A DNA stretch of 64,000 nucleotides, from assembly GCA_963781265.1 (NCBI GenBank), contig CAWAFH010000013.1:56719-120718 (forward strand). The letters run 5' to 3'. Positions 15,580 through 27,200 of the stretch are shown here, piece after piece. The notes under the pieces are model-generated. The model was not told the origin of the DNA, made no database searches, and saw nothing but the letters and a program-made list of their open reading frames with translations. A program made the translations under genes and the position numbers. The DNA is from WHSW01 sp963781265. GTDB taxonomy: Bacteria; Actinomycetota; Thermoleophilia; Solirubrobacterales; 70-9. Numbering within the stretch: the first letter of the stretch is position 1; each line of letters opens with the position of its first letter.

Positions 15580-16014
15580 GTGGCCCGCAAGCTCCTCGCC
15601 CTGATCGCGATCGCCGCGATCCCGGTCGCGCTCGCCGCCTGCGGCAGCGACGACAGCACCTCGACCAGCGCCGCGTCCGAGACGACCAGCTCGACCGCGG
15701 CCTCGACCGACACCTCGACCACCGCCTCGGGCGGCGGCGGCCAGACGGTGAAGATCGGTGAGACCGAGTACAAGCTCGACCCGTCCGACGCGACCGTGAA
15801 GGCCGGGTCCGTGACCTTCGACGTCACCAACGACGGCACGATCACCCACAACCTCCAGATCGAGGGCAACGGGGTCGAGGAGACCACCGACTCGCTCGCG
15901 CCCGGCGACACCGGCCAGCTGGCCGTGGACCTGAAGCCCGGCAGCTACGAGATGTACTGCACGATCGACGGGCACAAGGACCTCGGGATGGAGGGCACCG
16001 TAACCGTCCAGTAG
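15580..16014 (+). CDS. cupredoxin-domain lipoprotein
   Basis: 144 residues from a GTG placed seven bases after GGAGG. A signal peptide ends in lipobox LAAC, giving a lipid-anchored protein outside the membrane. A Ser/Thr-rich linker (about residues 24-50) leads to a plastocyanin/azurin-like fold. The probable type-1 copper ligands are His in ITHNLQIEG and Cys, His and Met in YEMYCTIDGHKDLGM. Such proteins carry electrons or buffer copper. It is divergent from the ECF sigma/anti-sigma pair. Confidence 0.88.
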   Translation: MARKLLALIAIAAIPVALAACGSDDSTSTSAASETTSSTAASTDTSTTASGGGGQTVKIGETEYKLDPSDATVKAGSVTFDVTNDGTITHNLQIEGNGVEETTDSLAPGDTGQLAVDLKPGSYEMYCTIDGHKDLGMEGTVTVQ

Positions 16015-16034
16015 CGGACGTACGCGACGCGCGG

Positions 16035-17498
16035 CTATCGGCGGCTGGAGGGCGGGACCCAGCCGCCGAAGCTGCGCTCCAACGCGACCGCGACCGCGAT
16101 CGCGACGTGATCGCGGTCCAGGCCGGCGGCGACCTGGACGCCGAGCGGGAGCCCCTCCGGGTTGAGCCCGAGCGGGACCTCGGTGACCGGCAGCCCGGTC
16201 AAGTTGAACAGCGCGGTCGGCGCGATCATCCAGGGCCGGCCCCAGGTTCGGTGGTGGCGGGGCGCGACGCGCGCGAACGGCGGGTGCAGCAGGACGCCGT
16301 CGCCGATCGTCTCGGCGACCCGGTCGATCAGCTCGCGCTCGGCCGCGAGCGCGCGGCGCTGGAGGCGCTCGGGCATGTGGGCGGCGACGTTCTCCGACGC
16401 GAGCGTCATCAGCAGTGGCGCCGTGTACGGCGAGCGGCCGCGAACCGCGTCGGCGACCAGGCGGCCGAAGCCCGGCACCTCGGCGCCGCCCTCGGTCAGC
16501 AGCTCGCGCAGGCCGCCGGACTCGCGCATCGCGTTCAGGTAGGGCTCGATCACCGTGCGCACCGCGGGCAGCGAGACACGCTCGACGATCGCCCCGGCGT
16601 CGCGCAGCGCTCGCGCCGCTCGCAGGCGGGCGTTGCGCAGCTCGACCGAGACCGGGAGCAGGGTCGCGTCGTCCGAGATCACCACGCGCAGGCCCTCGAT
16701 CGAGACCTGATCCGGGTCGCCGAGCTCGGCGGCGCGGACGGTGGTGTCGACCCCGTCGGGGCCGGCGATCGCGCGCAGCGCCGGCATCAGGTCCTCGGCG
16801 CGACGCGACAGCGGACCGGTGCCGAGCAGGAACGAGCCGCGGTCGTTCGGGGCCGGGTAGTGGCCGGTATGGGGCACGAGCGCGCCGCTCGGCTTGTGGC
16901 CGAAGACCCCGTTGAAGAACGCGGGCAGCCGGATCGATCCGCCGATGTCGGTGCCGAGCCCGATCGGTGCGAAGCCGCTGCCGATGGCCGAGCCCTCGCC
17001 GCCGGAGGAGCCGCCGGCCGTTCGGGTCGGGTCATAGGCGTTGTCGGTCCGGCCCCAGACCCGGTTGTCGGACTCGATCCAGAGGGTGAGCTCCGAGGTG
17101 TTGGTGACGCCGAGCGGGATCGCGCCGGCGTCGATCAGCCGCTGGACGGCGGTCGCGGAGGACTCGGCGATCCGGTGGCGGCGCTCGAGCGAGCCGGAGG
17201 TGTGCGGCATGCCGGCGAGCCCGAACGACTCCTTGATCGTGCACGGGACACCGAGCAGCGGCGGCGGCTCGGCCGGCGCGTCGGGCGAGTCGAGCAGCGC
17301 GTCGGCGGCGTCCGCCTCGGCGCGAGCCGCGTCGAACCTGGTGGCGACGATCGCGTTCACCGCAGGGTTGCGGGCCTCGATCAGCTCGATGTGCGCCTCG
17401 ACCACCGCGCGGGCGCTGAGCTCGCGCGCGCGGATCGCGGCGGCGAGCTCGAGCGCGGAGCGCTCGGTGAGGCGCGGGGGAGCGGAGACGGCCTCCAT
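16035..17498 (-). CDS. amidase signature enzyme
   Basis: 487 residues. The Ser-cisSer-Lys triad is visible: Lys in CTIKESFG (near residue 88), Ser in GGSSGGEGSA and the nucleophile Ser in TDIGGSIRLP. The C-terminal segment (PTALFNLTGLPVTEVPLGLN) is typical of family amidases. Substrate cannot be told from sequence; aliphatic or aryl amides are both possible. ATG 17498 chosen because the upstream frame is Arg-rich and shows no protein character. The 180 bases upstream hold a 15-base palindrome GCGGTCTAAGACCGC at 17612-17626, perhaps a 3' hairpin of the preceding hydratase gene. Confidence 0.9.
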   Translation of the reverse strand: MEAVSAPPRLTERSALELAAAIRARELSARAVVEAHIELIEARNPAVNAIVATRFDAARAEADAADALLDSPDAPAEPPPLLGVPCTIKESFGLAGMPHTSGSLERRHRIAESSATAVQRLIDAGAIPLGVTNTSELTLWIESDNRVWGRTDNAYDPTRTAGGSSGGEGSAIGSGFAPIGLGTDIGGSIRLPAFFNGVFGHKPSGALVPHTGHYPAPNDRGSFLLGTGPLSRRAEDLMPALRAIAGPDGVDTTVRAAELGDPDQVSIEGLRVVISDDATLLPVSVELRNARLRAARALRDAGAIVERVSLPAVRTVIEPYLNAMRESGGLRELLTEGGAEVPGFGRLVADAVRGRSPYTAPLLMTLASENVAAHMPERLQRRALAAERELIDRVAETIGDGVLLHPPFARVAPRHHRTWGRPWMIAPTALFNLTGLPVTEVPLGLNPEGLPLGVQVAAGLDRDHVAIAVAVALERSFGGWVPPSSRR

Positions 17499-17678
17499 CG
17501 ACGCCAAATCTAGCCCCAGGGTTAGCCCGCCGCCGCAGCGGTCGCTACGTGCTCGGGCGTACGGTCGAGGCCGACGGCGAGCGACACCCCTTCTGCGGCA
17601 GAGCAACTCACGCGGTCTAAGACCGCAGCGGGCCGACTCGGATCGGCGCCGCGCGACCGCGTCCCGCTCCACGGCCGC

Positions 17679-18467
17679 TCAGGTTCCGGTGAACCTGGGC
17701 GGCCGTTTCTCGCTGAACGCGATCACGCCCTCGATGAAGTCGGCGGTGCGGCCCTGCTCGCCCTGGGCGGCGGCTTCGGCATCGAGCTGGCCGGCGAGGT
17801 CCGGGTAGAGGCTGCGGTTGAGCAGCTCCTTGATCCGCCCGTAGGCGAGGGTGGGGCCGCCGGCCAGGTGCGCGACCAGGAGGTCGACCGCGCCGGCGAG
17901 GTCGTCGTCGGGGACGACCCGGTTGATCAGGCCCCACTCGAGCGCGGCCGGCGCCGGAACCCGCTCGCCGAGCATCGCCATCTCGGCGGCGCGCGCCGCC
18001 CCGATCCGCGCCGGCACGGTCGCCGTCGAGCCGCCGTCCGGGACGAGACCGATGTTCACGAAGGCGAGCAGGAAGAACGAGGACTCGGCGGCGACGATCA
18101 GGTCGCAGGCGAGCGCCAGGGCGCACCCGATCCCGGCCGCCGGGCCGTTGACCGCCGCGACGACGGGCTTCGGCAGCTCCCGGATCGCCAGGATGATCGG
18201 GCTGTAGAGCTCGCGCAGCCGGGCGCTGAGGTCCGGCACGGCGGGCCCCTCGGTGCCGGCGCGCTGCTCGCCGAGGTCGGCCCCGGAGGAGAACGCGCGC
18301 CCGGCGCCGGTGATCAGGACGGCGCGGACGTCGTCCTCGCGCGCCCGCTCGATCGCCGCCGCCAGGTCGCGACCGAGCTCCTCGTTCCAGGCGTTGAGCG
18401 AGCCGGGACGGTTGAGCGTGATCCGCGCGACGCCCGAGACGACGTCGACTGTGACCGTGTCGGCCAT
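17679..18467 (-). CDS. enoyl-CoA hydratase/isomerase family (PaaG-like)
   Basis: 262 residues. Crotonase fold: RITLNRPGSLNAWN, the oxyanion-hole segments AFSSGADLG and GPAAGIGCALALACDLIVAA, and a full C-terminal helix. The usual first catalytic Glu position reads FVNIGLVPDGG, where Asp replaces Glu. That pattern is known from PaaG-type isomerases of ring-epoxide or 3,4-unsaturated acyl-CoA chemistry, so isomerase activity is more likely than simple hydration. Not obviously in an operon with neighbours; a 41-base gap separates it from the UvrA-like gene upstream. Confidence 0.85.
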   Translation of the reverse strand: MADTVTVDVVSGVARITLNRPGSLNAWNEELGRDLAAAIERAREDDVRAVLITGAGRAFSSGADLGEQRAGTEGPAVPDLSARLRELYSPIILAIRELPKPVVAAVNGPAAGIGCALALACDLIVAAESSFFLLAFVNIGLVPDGGSTATVPARIGAARAAEMAMLGERVPAPAALEWGLINRVVPDDDLAGAVDLLVAHLAGGPTLAYGRIKELLNRSLYPDLAGQLDAEAAAQGEQGRTADFIEGVIAFSEKRPPRFTGT

Positions 18468-18508
18468 CTCCCGGACCCTACTGGCGCCCGGCGGCCCGAG
18501 GGCCTCGG

Positions 18509-20890
<2,382 letters not shown>

Positions 20891-20898
20891 GGCTGCGC

Positions 20899-21678
20899 CT
20901 AGCCCGCCGCCTCGGCGCGGCGCAGGCCGGTGCGGGCCCAGTTCAGCATCACCGCGATCAGGCCGGCGACGATCGCCAGCGCGGCGAGCGTCTCCGCCGG
21001 CGCGCCGATCACGAGGTTGCGCCCGGCCTCGAGCATCGCGGTCATCGGGTTGACGTCGGCGACCGTCGCGACCCAGCCCTGGATCAGGTCCCGGGGGACG
21101 TAGACGGGCGCGGTCATGATGATCAGGAAGGCCGGGAGCTGGATCAGCGGGGCCGCCTGGAGGGTGCGGAAGCGCATCGCGAGGCCGGAGGCGAACAGGG
21201 TCGCGGCGAAGTTGAGCAGGATCGCGATCAGCAGGATCTCGAGCAGGTCACCCACGCTGCCGGAGATCTCGGCGCCGCTGGCGACCGCGACGACCGTGAC
21301 CACGGCCCAGACCATCAGCGCCCGAACCAGCGCGGTGAGCACGTAGCCGGCGATCAGGGACGAGCGGTTGCGGGTGGCGAGCAGCATCCGCCGCGCGAAG
21401 CCGAACTCGAAGTCGGCCGCGATCGAGAAGCCCGTGAAGACGCCGCCGAAGACCGCGGACTGCATCAGCACGAAGACGTACTGGAAGGTCGTGTAGTTCG
21501 GGTAGTCGAAGTTCGGGGCGTCACCGACCGCCGAGAGCCCGCCCGCGAACGCGGCGAAGAAGAACAGCGGGAAGATCAGCGACGGCAGGAACAGCGACGG
21601 CTTGCTGAGCATCACGTGCAGCGATCGCCGGGCGATCGCGAGCGCCGCGCGAACCCACCGCGTGCGGACCGGGTTCAC
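20899..21678 (-). CDS. ABC-2 type permease (DrrB-like) 2
   Basis: 259 residues with about six membrane helices (SLFLPSLIFPLFFFAAFAGG, ALMVWAVVTVVAVASG, ILLIAILLNFAATLFASGLA, LPAFLIIMTAPVYVP, LAALAIVAGLIAVML). GTG 21678 overlaps the previous stop as GTGA, so this start is preferred over one 42 bases upstream. It should pair with the second permease and the DrrA-type ATPase as a heteromeric exporter. The conserved ABC-2 ending (WVATVADVNPMTAMLEAGRN) is present. Confidence 0.9.
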   Translation of the reverse strand: MNPVRTRWVRAALAIARRSLHVMLSKPSLFLPSLIFPLFFFAAFAGGLSAVGDAPNFDYPNYTTFQYVFVLMQSAVFGGVFTGFSIAADFEFGFARRMLLATRNRSSLIAGYVLTALVRALMVWAVVTVVAVASGAEISGSVGDLLEILLIAILLNFAATLFASGLAMRFRTLQAAPLIQLPAFLIIMTAPVYVPRDLIQGWVATVADVNPMTAMLEAGRNLVIGAPAETLAALAIVAGLIAVMLNWARTGLRRAEAAG

Positions 21679-22502
21679 GTGCGCTCCATTCGAGTCCGCA
21701 GGGCCGCGGTCGCCGCCCACATGCCGAGCGCCAGGATCCCGATGGAGACGCCGAAGGCGAGCCCGAGCGCCTCGCCGTCCCAGCCGGTGATGAAGAGGCT
21801 GCGAAAGCCCTCGATCAGGTAGCTGACCGGGTTGATCGTCGCGATCGTCTGAAACCAGTCGTTGGCGATCAGGTCGCGCGGCAGCGCCCCCGAGCTCAGG
21901 AACAGGAGCACGAACAGCAGCGGGAAGACGCCCTGGACCGCCTCGCCGTTGCCGGTGCGCAGCCCGATCGCGAGCCCGATCGAGCCGAACGCGACCCCGA
22001 CCATCGCCGAGAGCGCGAACAGCACGAGCACGCCGGCCGGCCCCGCCTCGAGGTGGGCGCCGAAGGCGAGCGCCACGATCAGGTACGTGACCGCCTGAAA
22101 GACGCCCTGGAGGGTGGCCCCGGCGAGCTGGCCGGCGATCAGCGCGTTGCTGCGCAGCGGGGTCAGCTGGAGGCGGTCGAAGAAGCCGTGCTGGATGTCC
22201 TGGGCGATCGACTGGCCGGCCCCCATGGTCGCGAACAGGGCTCCCTGCATGAAGGTGAGGCCGAGCGCGAAGCTCAGGTAGGAGTCGGTCGGAAAGCCGG
22301 GCAGGTTGGTCGCCGCGCTCAGCCCGCTCGAGTTGACGGCCAGCAGGAACAGCGGGAAGACGAGGCTGGGCACGAACATGATCGGCTGGCGGATCGTCCG
22401 CGTGACCGACCGCTGCGCGAGGTAGCCGACCTGCGAGAGCGCGCTCGAGCGCTGGCCGCGCACGGCGGCGGGGGCGGGGACCGCTGCGGCGTCGGCGCTC
22501 AT
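21675..22502 (-). CDS. ABC-2 type permease (DrrB-like) 1
   Basis: 275 residues, six predicted helices, with the DrrB-like hallmark QDIQHGFFDRLQLTPLRSNA near residue 105 (coupling helix) and FQTIATINPVSYLIEGFRSL near the end. ATG overlaps the DrrA-type stop by 4 bases. Exports hydrophobic compounds by analogy to daunorubicin exporters; the true substrate is unknown. Two diverged permeases rather than one homodimer is a known variant of this family. Confidence 0.9.
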   Translation of the reverse strand: MSADAAAVPAPAAVRGQRSSALSQVGYLAQRSVTRTIRQPIMFVPSLVFPLFLLAVNSSGLSAATNLPGFPTDSYLSFALGLTFMQGALFATMGAGQSIAQDIQHGFFDRLQLTPLRSNALIAGQLAGATLQGVFQAVTYLIVALAFGAHLEAGPAGVLVLFALSAMVGVAFGSIGLAIGLRTGNGEAVQGVFPLLFVLLFLSSGALPRDLIANDWFQTIATINPVSYLIEGFRSLFITGWDGEALGLAFGVSIGILALGMWAATAALRTRMERT

Positions 22503-23500
22503 GCCGCCGCGACCGCTTCCTGCTCGCCGGTGGCCTGCCCCTCCTCGTCGCCCGCGCCCTCGAGCCGCCGGCCCGTCTTGGCGAGGAAGACGTCGTCGAG
22601 GGAGGGGGCGTGGATCTCGAGGTTGGCGATCTTCAGGTTCTCGGCGTCGAGCGCGCGGACGACCTCGGCGAGCTCGTGGGTGCCCTCGTCGAGGCGGACG
22701 GCGACGCCGCCGGGCCCGGCGGGCGCCTCGGGCCCGAAGCGCGAGAGGACGGCGCGCATGCGCTCGCGATCGCCGTCGTCGGCGGGCGAGGCTTCGACCG
22801 TCGGCCGGCCGATCTCGGCCTTCAGCTCATCGGGCGTGCCCTCGGCGACGATCTTGCCGGTATCGATGATCCCGACCCGATCGGCGAGCGCGTCGGCCTC
22901 CTCCAGGTACTGCGTCGTCAAGAAGACGGTGACCCCGTTCGCCGACGCGAGGCGCTGGACCTCGTCCCACAGCGCGGTGCGGCTTTGCACATCGAGGCCG
23001 GTGGTCGGCTCGTCCAGGAACAGGATCGCGGGCTCGTGCACGAGCGCCAGGGCGAGGTCGAGCCGGCGTCGCATCCCGCCGGAGTAGCCGCCGACCTTGC
23101 GGTCCGCCGCATCGGACAACCCGACCCGGGCGATCAGCTCGTCGCCGCGGCGGGTCGCGTCGGCCTTGGTGAGGCCGTGCATCCCGGCCTGCAGGCGCAT
23201 GTGCTCGCGGGCGGTCAAAAACTGGTCGAGCGCGGCCTCCTGCAGGGCGACGCCGATTGCGTCGCGGACCTCGGGGCCCTCGGTGACGATGTCGTGGCCG
23301 GCGACCCGGGCGGTGCCGGCGGTTGGCGGCAGCAGCGTCGTCAGCATGTGGACGGTCGTCGACTTGCCGGCGCCGTTGGGGCCGAGGAAGCCGTAGATCT
23401 CGCCCGGCGCCACGGTCAGGTCGATGCCGTCGACGGCGCGCGGGCCCTTCTTGAACTCGCGGACGAGGCCCTCGACCTCGATCCCGTTGTCGGTTCGCAT
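22499..23500 (-). CDS. DrrA-type ABC transporter ATPase
   Basis: 333 residues. Walker A GPNGAGKST (near 40), Q-loop GVALQEAALDQ, signature YSGGMRRRLDLA, Walker B LFLDEPTTGLD and the H-loop variant LTTQYLEEADALAD, where Gln replaces the usual His as in DrrA/CcmA-type drug exporters. The C-terminal extension after residue 220 (PTVEASPADDGDRERMRAVL) matches the DrrA regulatory domain. First gene of the four-gene operon; its promoter region contains a MarR-type palindrome shared with the divergent regulator. Confidence 0.93.
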   Translation of the reverse strand: MRTDNGIEVEGLVREFKKGPRAVDGIDLTVAPGEIYGFLGPNGAGKSTTVHMLTTLLPPTAGTARVAGHDIVTEGPEVRDAIGVALQEAALDQFLTAREHMRLQAGMHGLTKADATRRGDELIARVGLSDAADRKVGGYSGGMRRRLDLALALVHEPAILFLDEPTTGLDVQSRTALWDEVQRLASANGVTVFLTTQYLEEADALADRVGIIDTGKIVAEGTPDELKAEIGRPTVEASPADDGDRERMRAVLSRFGPEAPAGPGGVAVRLDEGTHELAEVVRALDAENLKIANLEIHAPSLDDVFLAKTGRRLEGAGDEEGQATGEQEAVAAA

Positions 23501-23521
23501 TCCCTTTACCTTGCCCTTACT

Positions 23522-23540
23522 TAGTTGATGGCTTCAACTA
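23522..23540. promoter_or_regulatory. MarR operator
   Basis: TAGTTGA and TCAACTA arms separated by 5 bases form a palindrome typical of MarR sites. It is in the 69-base gap between the divergent marR-like and drrA-like genes, where it would block both promoters. TAGAGT at 23550-23555 could be the -10 of the regulator. Confidence 0.65.
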
Positions 23541-23569
23541 TCGAGGGGGTAGAGTAACATCCGGTTGCG

Positions 23570-24031
23570 ATGAGCGTCGAGACGTCACGGAAGGCCACGA
23601 CCAAGCCCGGCAAGGAGCTGGCGAGCGAGGCCTGGATCGCGATGCTCGAGTTCTTCTTCGTCAAGGGGCGGCCCCGGATGCTGGAGCTGTGGCGCGAGTT
23701 CGACCTGATGCCGCCGCAGCAGATGATGCTCGGGCTGCTCGACGAGCCGCAGCCGATGGGCGAGCTCGCCAAGCACATGCACTGCGACAACTCGAACATC
23801 ACCGGGATCGTCGACCGGCTCACCGAGCGGGGCCTCGTGGAGCGGCGCGCCGCCGAGGGCGACCGCCGCGTGAAGCTGGTCGCGCTGACCGACGCGGGCC
23901 GCGAGCTGCGCGCCGAGCTGATCCGGCGGCGGTCGATTCCGCCCGACGAGATCGCGTCGCTGCCGGAGGCCGACCTGCGCAAGCTGCAGGCGATCTTCAG
24001 CAGCGCGATGGGGCAGACTCGCGACCGATAG
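23570..24031 (+). CDS. MarR-family transcriptional regulator
   Basis: 153 residues. The winged helix-turn-helix spans PMGELAKHMHCDNSNITGIV (recognition helix) and DRLTERGLVERRAAEGDRRV (wing), around residues 62-102, matching the MarR signature DxRxxxxxLT. Helical ends for dimerisation flank it. ATG start. Divergent from the drug-export operon with a palindrome between, so it is the likely repressor, released by the exported drug or a phenolic ligand. Confidence 0.9.
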   Translation: MSVETSRKATTKPGKELASEAWIAMLEFFFVKGRPRMLELWREFDLMPPQQMMLGLLDEPQPMGELAKHMHCDNSNITGIVDRLTERGLVERRAAEGDRRVKLVALTDAGRELRAELIRRRSIPPDEIASLPEADLRKLQAIFSSAMGQTRDR

Positions 24032-24041
24032 GCTCGGCGCC

Positions 24042-24422
24042 GTGGAGGACCTCGGCCCACCCAGCTCCTATCTGACGCTGAAGCCGCGTACGCCCGCGTA
24101 CTCGAGCGACGGCGAGCGCCTCGGCAAGGTGGAGCACGTGATCGCCGACCGCCGAGCGGACATCTTCGACGGGCTGGTCATCGACCGCAGCGTGCTGCCC
24201 GGCGGCCACCGCTTCGTCGACGTGGAGCAGATCGACGAGATCTACGAGCGCGGGGTGTTGCTGAGCATCGACGCCGCAGCGGCCAAGCGCCTGCCGGAGC
24301 CGTCGCAGAGCGCCGCGGCGATGGGAACGAGCGGCGAGGACTTCGTCGAGCGCGAGTGGGACGACGAGCTCGAGGCGAAGCTGAAGCGCGCCTGGGAGCG
24401 GATCTCCGGCAAGGCGCCCTGA
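24042..24422 (+). CDS. PRC-barrel domain protein
   Basis: 126 residues from GTG, 11 bases after the MarR gene. The region PAYSSDGERLGKVEHVIADR to GLVIDRSVLPGGHRFV (about residues 18-60) fits a PRC-barrel, a small beta domain found in RNA-processing and photosynthetic reaction-centre proteins. The acidic C-terminus (EREWDDELEAKLKRAW) is helical. Precise role unknown. Its stop overlaps the next start by one base (TGATG). Confidence 0.7.
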   Translation: MEDLGPPSSYLTLKPRTPAYSSDGERLGKVEHVIADRRADIFDGLVIDRSVLPGGHRFVDVEQIDEIYERGVLLSIDAAAAKRLPEPSQSAAAMGTSGEDFVEREWDDELEAKLKRAWERISGKAP

Positions 24423-24868
24423 TGGCGATTCGCGAGGCGACCGAGTCCGACCTGCCGGCGCTGGCGCCATTGCTGCGCGGCTACGCCGATTTCTACGAGT
24501 CGAGCCCGACCGACCAGGGGCTCGAGGAGATGGCGCGCGACGTGATCGCCGCACCCGAGGACCAGGCGTTCCTGCTGGTCTCCACCGACGACGCCGGCGA
24601 GGTCGTCGGCTTCGCCCTCAACCAGTGGAAGTGGTCGAGCCTGCGCGGGGCGCGGGCGGTGGTCATGGACGACCTGTTCGTCGCCGAGTCCGCGCGCGGC
24701 GCCGGGCACGCCGACGCGTTGATCGAGGCGGTCGCCGACGTCGCCCGCCGCCACGGCGCGCCGATCATCAGCTGGTTCACGATGCCGGACAACAAGCGCG
24801 CCCACAAGGTCTATGACCGGGTCGGCGGCGAGGCGGAGGCGCTGCTCGAGTACGAGCTGGAGCTGTAG
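24422..24868 (+). CDS. GNAT-family N-acetyltransferase
   Basis: 148 residues. The GNAT core is visible: IREATESDLPALAPLLRGY (first helix), GEVVGFALNQWKWS, VVMDDLFVAESARGAGHADA (motif A, a R/QxxGxG/A variant for acetyl-CoA pyrophosphate) and DNKRAHKVYDRVGG (motif B). Translationally coupled to the PRC-barrel gene. Acceptor unknown. The following 80 bases contain short GTTCGGC/GTTCGAG repeats and no gene. Confidence 0.85.
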   Translation: MAIREATESDLPALAPLLRGYADFYESSPTDQGLEEMARDVIAAPEDQAFLLVSTDDAGEVVGFALNQWKWSSLRGARAVVMDDLFVAESARGAGHADALIEAVADVARRHGAPIISWFTMPDNKRAHKVYDRVGGEAEALLEYELEL

Positions 24869-24947
24869 CGGCGGTTCGGCGTTCGGCGTTCGAGCGTTCG
24901 AGTGGTGCCCAGGGCTCGAATACGGTGCTCAATCTTCCACTCGACCG

Positions 24948-27200
24948 CTAGGCCGCGGCGGCGACCTCCACCGGGATCCCGTTGAGGACCGCGTTGCCGC
25001 TGACGGCGTCGACGTCGACGGGGGCGAGCAGGTTCGAGTTGACGCCGGCGTGCTCGGCGGCGACCGCCATCCGGTTGCCGGCCGCGTCGTGGCCCCAGCC
25101 GTGCGGGATCGAGACGACCCCGCGCATGATCTCGTCGGTGACCTCGACCGGGACGACGAGCTCGCCCGAGCTCGAGCTCACCCGCGCGCTGCCGCCGTCG
25201 GCGAGGCCGAGACGCGCGGCGTCGTCGGGATGGACCTGGACCGTGCAGCGGTCCTTGCCCTTGACCAGGGCCGGCAGGTTGTGCATCCAGGAGTTGTTCG
25301 ACCGCAGCTGACGGCGGCCGATCAGGACCATCTGGCCGTTGATCGCCCCCGCGAGCTCTTGTTCCAGCCGCGGGACGTCGGCGACGATCTCCGGCGGCGC
25401 GAGCTCGATCTTCCCGCTCGGGGTGCGCAGCGCGTCGGGGAGGCGCTCGCGCATCGCCCCGTTGTCGATCCCGTGCGGGTTGGCCTCCAGCTTCCCGAGC
25501 GTCAGCCCGTCGGGGTCGGCGCCGAAGCCGTCGCCGAACGGCCCGACCCGCAACATGAAGTCGAGCAGCCGCTCGGGACCGCGGCGCTCGCCGAGCTCGG
25601 CGAGGATCTCGTCAGGGGCCCGGCCCTCGATCGGCGAGCCGGCGAGCGCGACCTCGCGGCCGATCACCGTCTGGGCGACGAGGTCGTCCCAGGGCTCGAT
25701 CTCGGCCTCGGCGCCCTGGCCGGCGGCGATCGCCGCGAGCCGGAGGATGATCTCCCATTCCTGCGGCTGGCCGTCGGGCAGCGGCAGCACGGCGGGCGAC
25801 CAGTTGGCCACGCTTCGCACGCCGAATTGGTACAGCGCGGTGTCGTAGTGGGCCTTCTGGAGCGGCTCGGGGGCGGGGAGGATGACGTCGGCGCGGCTGG
25901 TCGTCTCGTTCACGTAGATATCGATCGAGACGACGAAGTCGAGCTCGCCGACCGCGGCGTCGAGCGCCGCCGAGTCCGGAGTCGAGACGAGGGGGTTGCC
26001 GGCGATCGTGAGCAGGGCGCGGACCTGGCCGTCGCCCGGGGTGGTGATCTCCTCGGCGAGCCCGGCGACCGGCAGCTCGCCGAACGACTCGGGACGCCCG
26101 CTCACGCGGCTCGTCCAGCGCCCGATCCGGACCCCTTTGCCGACCGGCCCGCGGCCGGCGGAGTTGCGCTGCGCGGCGGCGGCGAGCGGGAACATCGCCC
26201 CGCCCTCGCGGTCGAGGTTGCCCGTCAGGTAGTTGAGGACGTCGACGAGCCAGCTCGCGAGGGTGCCGAAGCGCTGCGTCGTCGTCCCGATTCGCGCGTA
26301 CACCGCGGCGCGTTCCGCGGCCGCGAGTTCGCGGGCGATCCGGCGGATCTCGTCGGCCTCGATCCCGCAGACGGGGGCAACGGCGTCCGGCGTGAAGGGG
26401 GCCGCCAGGGGCTCGATCTGATCGGCGCCGTTGGCGAGCTCGGCGAGCCGCCCGGGCGCCGCGAGGTCCTCGGCGATCAGCACGTTCGCGATCGCGAACA
26501 GCAGGTGCGCGTCGGTGCCGGGGCGGATGAAGTGGTGCTCGGAGGCCTCCTTTGCGGTCCGGCTGCGGCGCGGGTCGACGACGACGACCTTGCCACCGCG
26601 CTCGAGCATCGCGCGGATCCGCCCGCGCATGTCCGGCGCGGTCAGCAGCGACCCGTTCGAGACCAGCGGGTTGGCGCCGAGGATCAGCAGGTGGTCGGTG
26701 CGGTCGACGTCGGGGACCGCGACGCTGAGCCCGCCGCCGAACATCAGCCCGGAGGCGACCTGCTTCGGCATCTGGTCGACGGTCGACGCCGAGTAGACGT
26801 TCTTGGTCCCGAGCGCCTTGATCAGCGGCGTCCCGTAGAGCGTCGGCCCGAGGCTGTGGGCGGCGGGGTTGCCGAGGTAGACGGCGACCGCGTCGCGCCC
26901 GTGGTCGGCGAGCACCTTCGAGAGGCCCGCCTCCACCGCCGCGAACGCCTCCTCCCAGGTCGCCTCGACGAGCTCGCCGTCGCGGCGCACCAGCGGCGTC
27001 GTCAGCCGGTCGGGATCCTCGTGAAGCTGCTTGAGGCCCTGCGATTTCGGGCAGAGGAAGCCGCGGCTGAAGACGTCGTCGGCGTCGCCGCGGACCGAGA
27101 CGACCTCGTCGCCGCGCATCGTCACCGCGAGGCCACAGGTCGCCTCGCAGAACGGGCAGGTGCGGTAGTGGACGGTCTCGGCTTCCACCGCCGACCACAC
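24948..27200 (-). CDS. molybdopterin oxidoreductase (formate dehydrogenase/nitrate reductase-like)
   Basis: 750 residues. The N-terminal 4Fe-4S site reads CPFCEATCG with a fourth Cys in FLCPKS near residue 50. The molybdopterin-binding body has LILGANPLVSNGS, VVVDPRRSRTAKEA and, in the C-terminal domain, HPDDAARLGLADGG and SIPHGWGH. Near residue 135 ASTVDQMPKQ stands where Se-Cys or Cys would be in formate dehydrogenases, so this is not a classical FDH. Electron partner and substrate are unknown; no small subunits lie nearby. GTG 27200 used; a GTG at 27188 is an alternative. Confidence 0.88.
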   Translation of the reverse strand: MWSAVEAETVHYRTCPFCEATCGLAVTMRGDEVVSVRGDADDVFSRGFLCPKSQGLKQLHEDPDRLTTPLVRRDGELVEATWEEAFAAVEAGLSKVLADHGRDAVAVYLGNPAAHSLGPTLYGTPLIKALGTKNVYSASTVDQMPKQVASGLMFGGGLSVAVPDVDRTDHLLILGANPLVSNGSLLTAPDMRGRIRAMLERGGKVVVVDPRRSRTAKEASEHHFIRPGTDAHLLFAIANVLIAEDLAAPGRLAELANGADQIEPLAAPFTPDAVAPVCGIEADEIRRIARELAAAERAAVYARIGTTTQRFGTLASWLVDVLNYLTGNLDREGGAMFPLAAAAQRNSAGRGPVGKGVRIGRWTSRVSGRPESFGELPVAGLAEEITTPGDGQVRALLTIAGNPLVSTPDSAALDAAVGELDFVVSIDIYVNETTSRADVILPAPEPLQKAHYDTALYQFGVRSVANWSPAVLPLPDGQPQEWEIILRLAAIAAGQGAEAEIEPWDDLVAQTVIGREVALAGSPIEGRAPDEILAELGERRGPERLLDFMLRVGPFGDGFGADPDGLTLGKLEANPHGIDNGAMRERLPDALRTPSGKIELAPPEIVADVPRLEQELAGAINGQMVLIGRRQLRSNNSWMHNLPALVKGKDRCTVQVHPDDAARLGLADGGSARVSSSSGELVVPVEVTDEIMRGVVSIPHGWGHDAAGNRMAVAAEHAGVNSNLLAPVDVDAVSGNAVLNGIPVEVAAAA

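Noticed and set aside
17580..17640. tRNA-like fold around GCGGTCTAAGACCGC
   Set aside because: The anticodon loop lacks the invariant T33 and no acceptor stem pairs; only a hairpin is supported.
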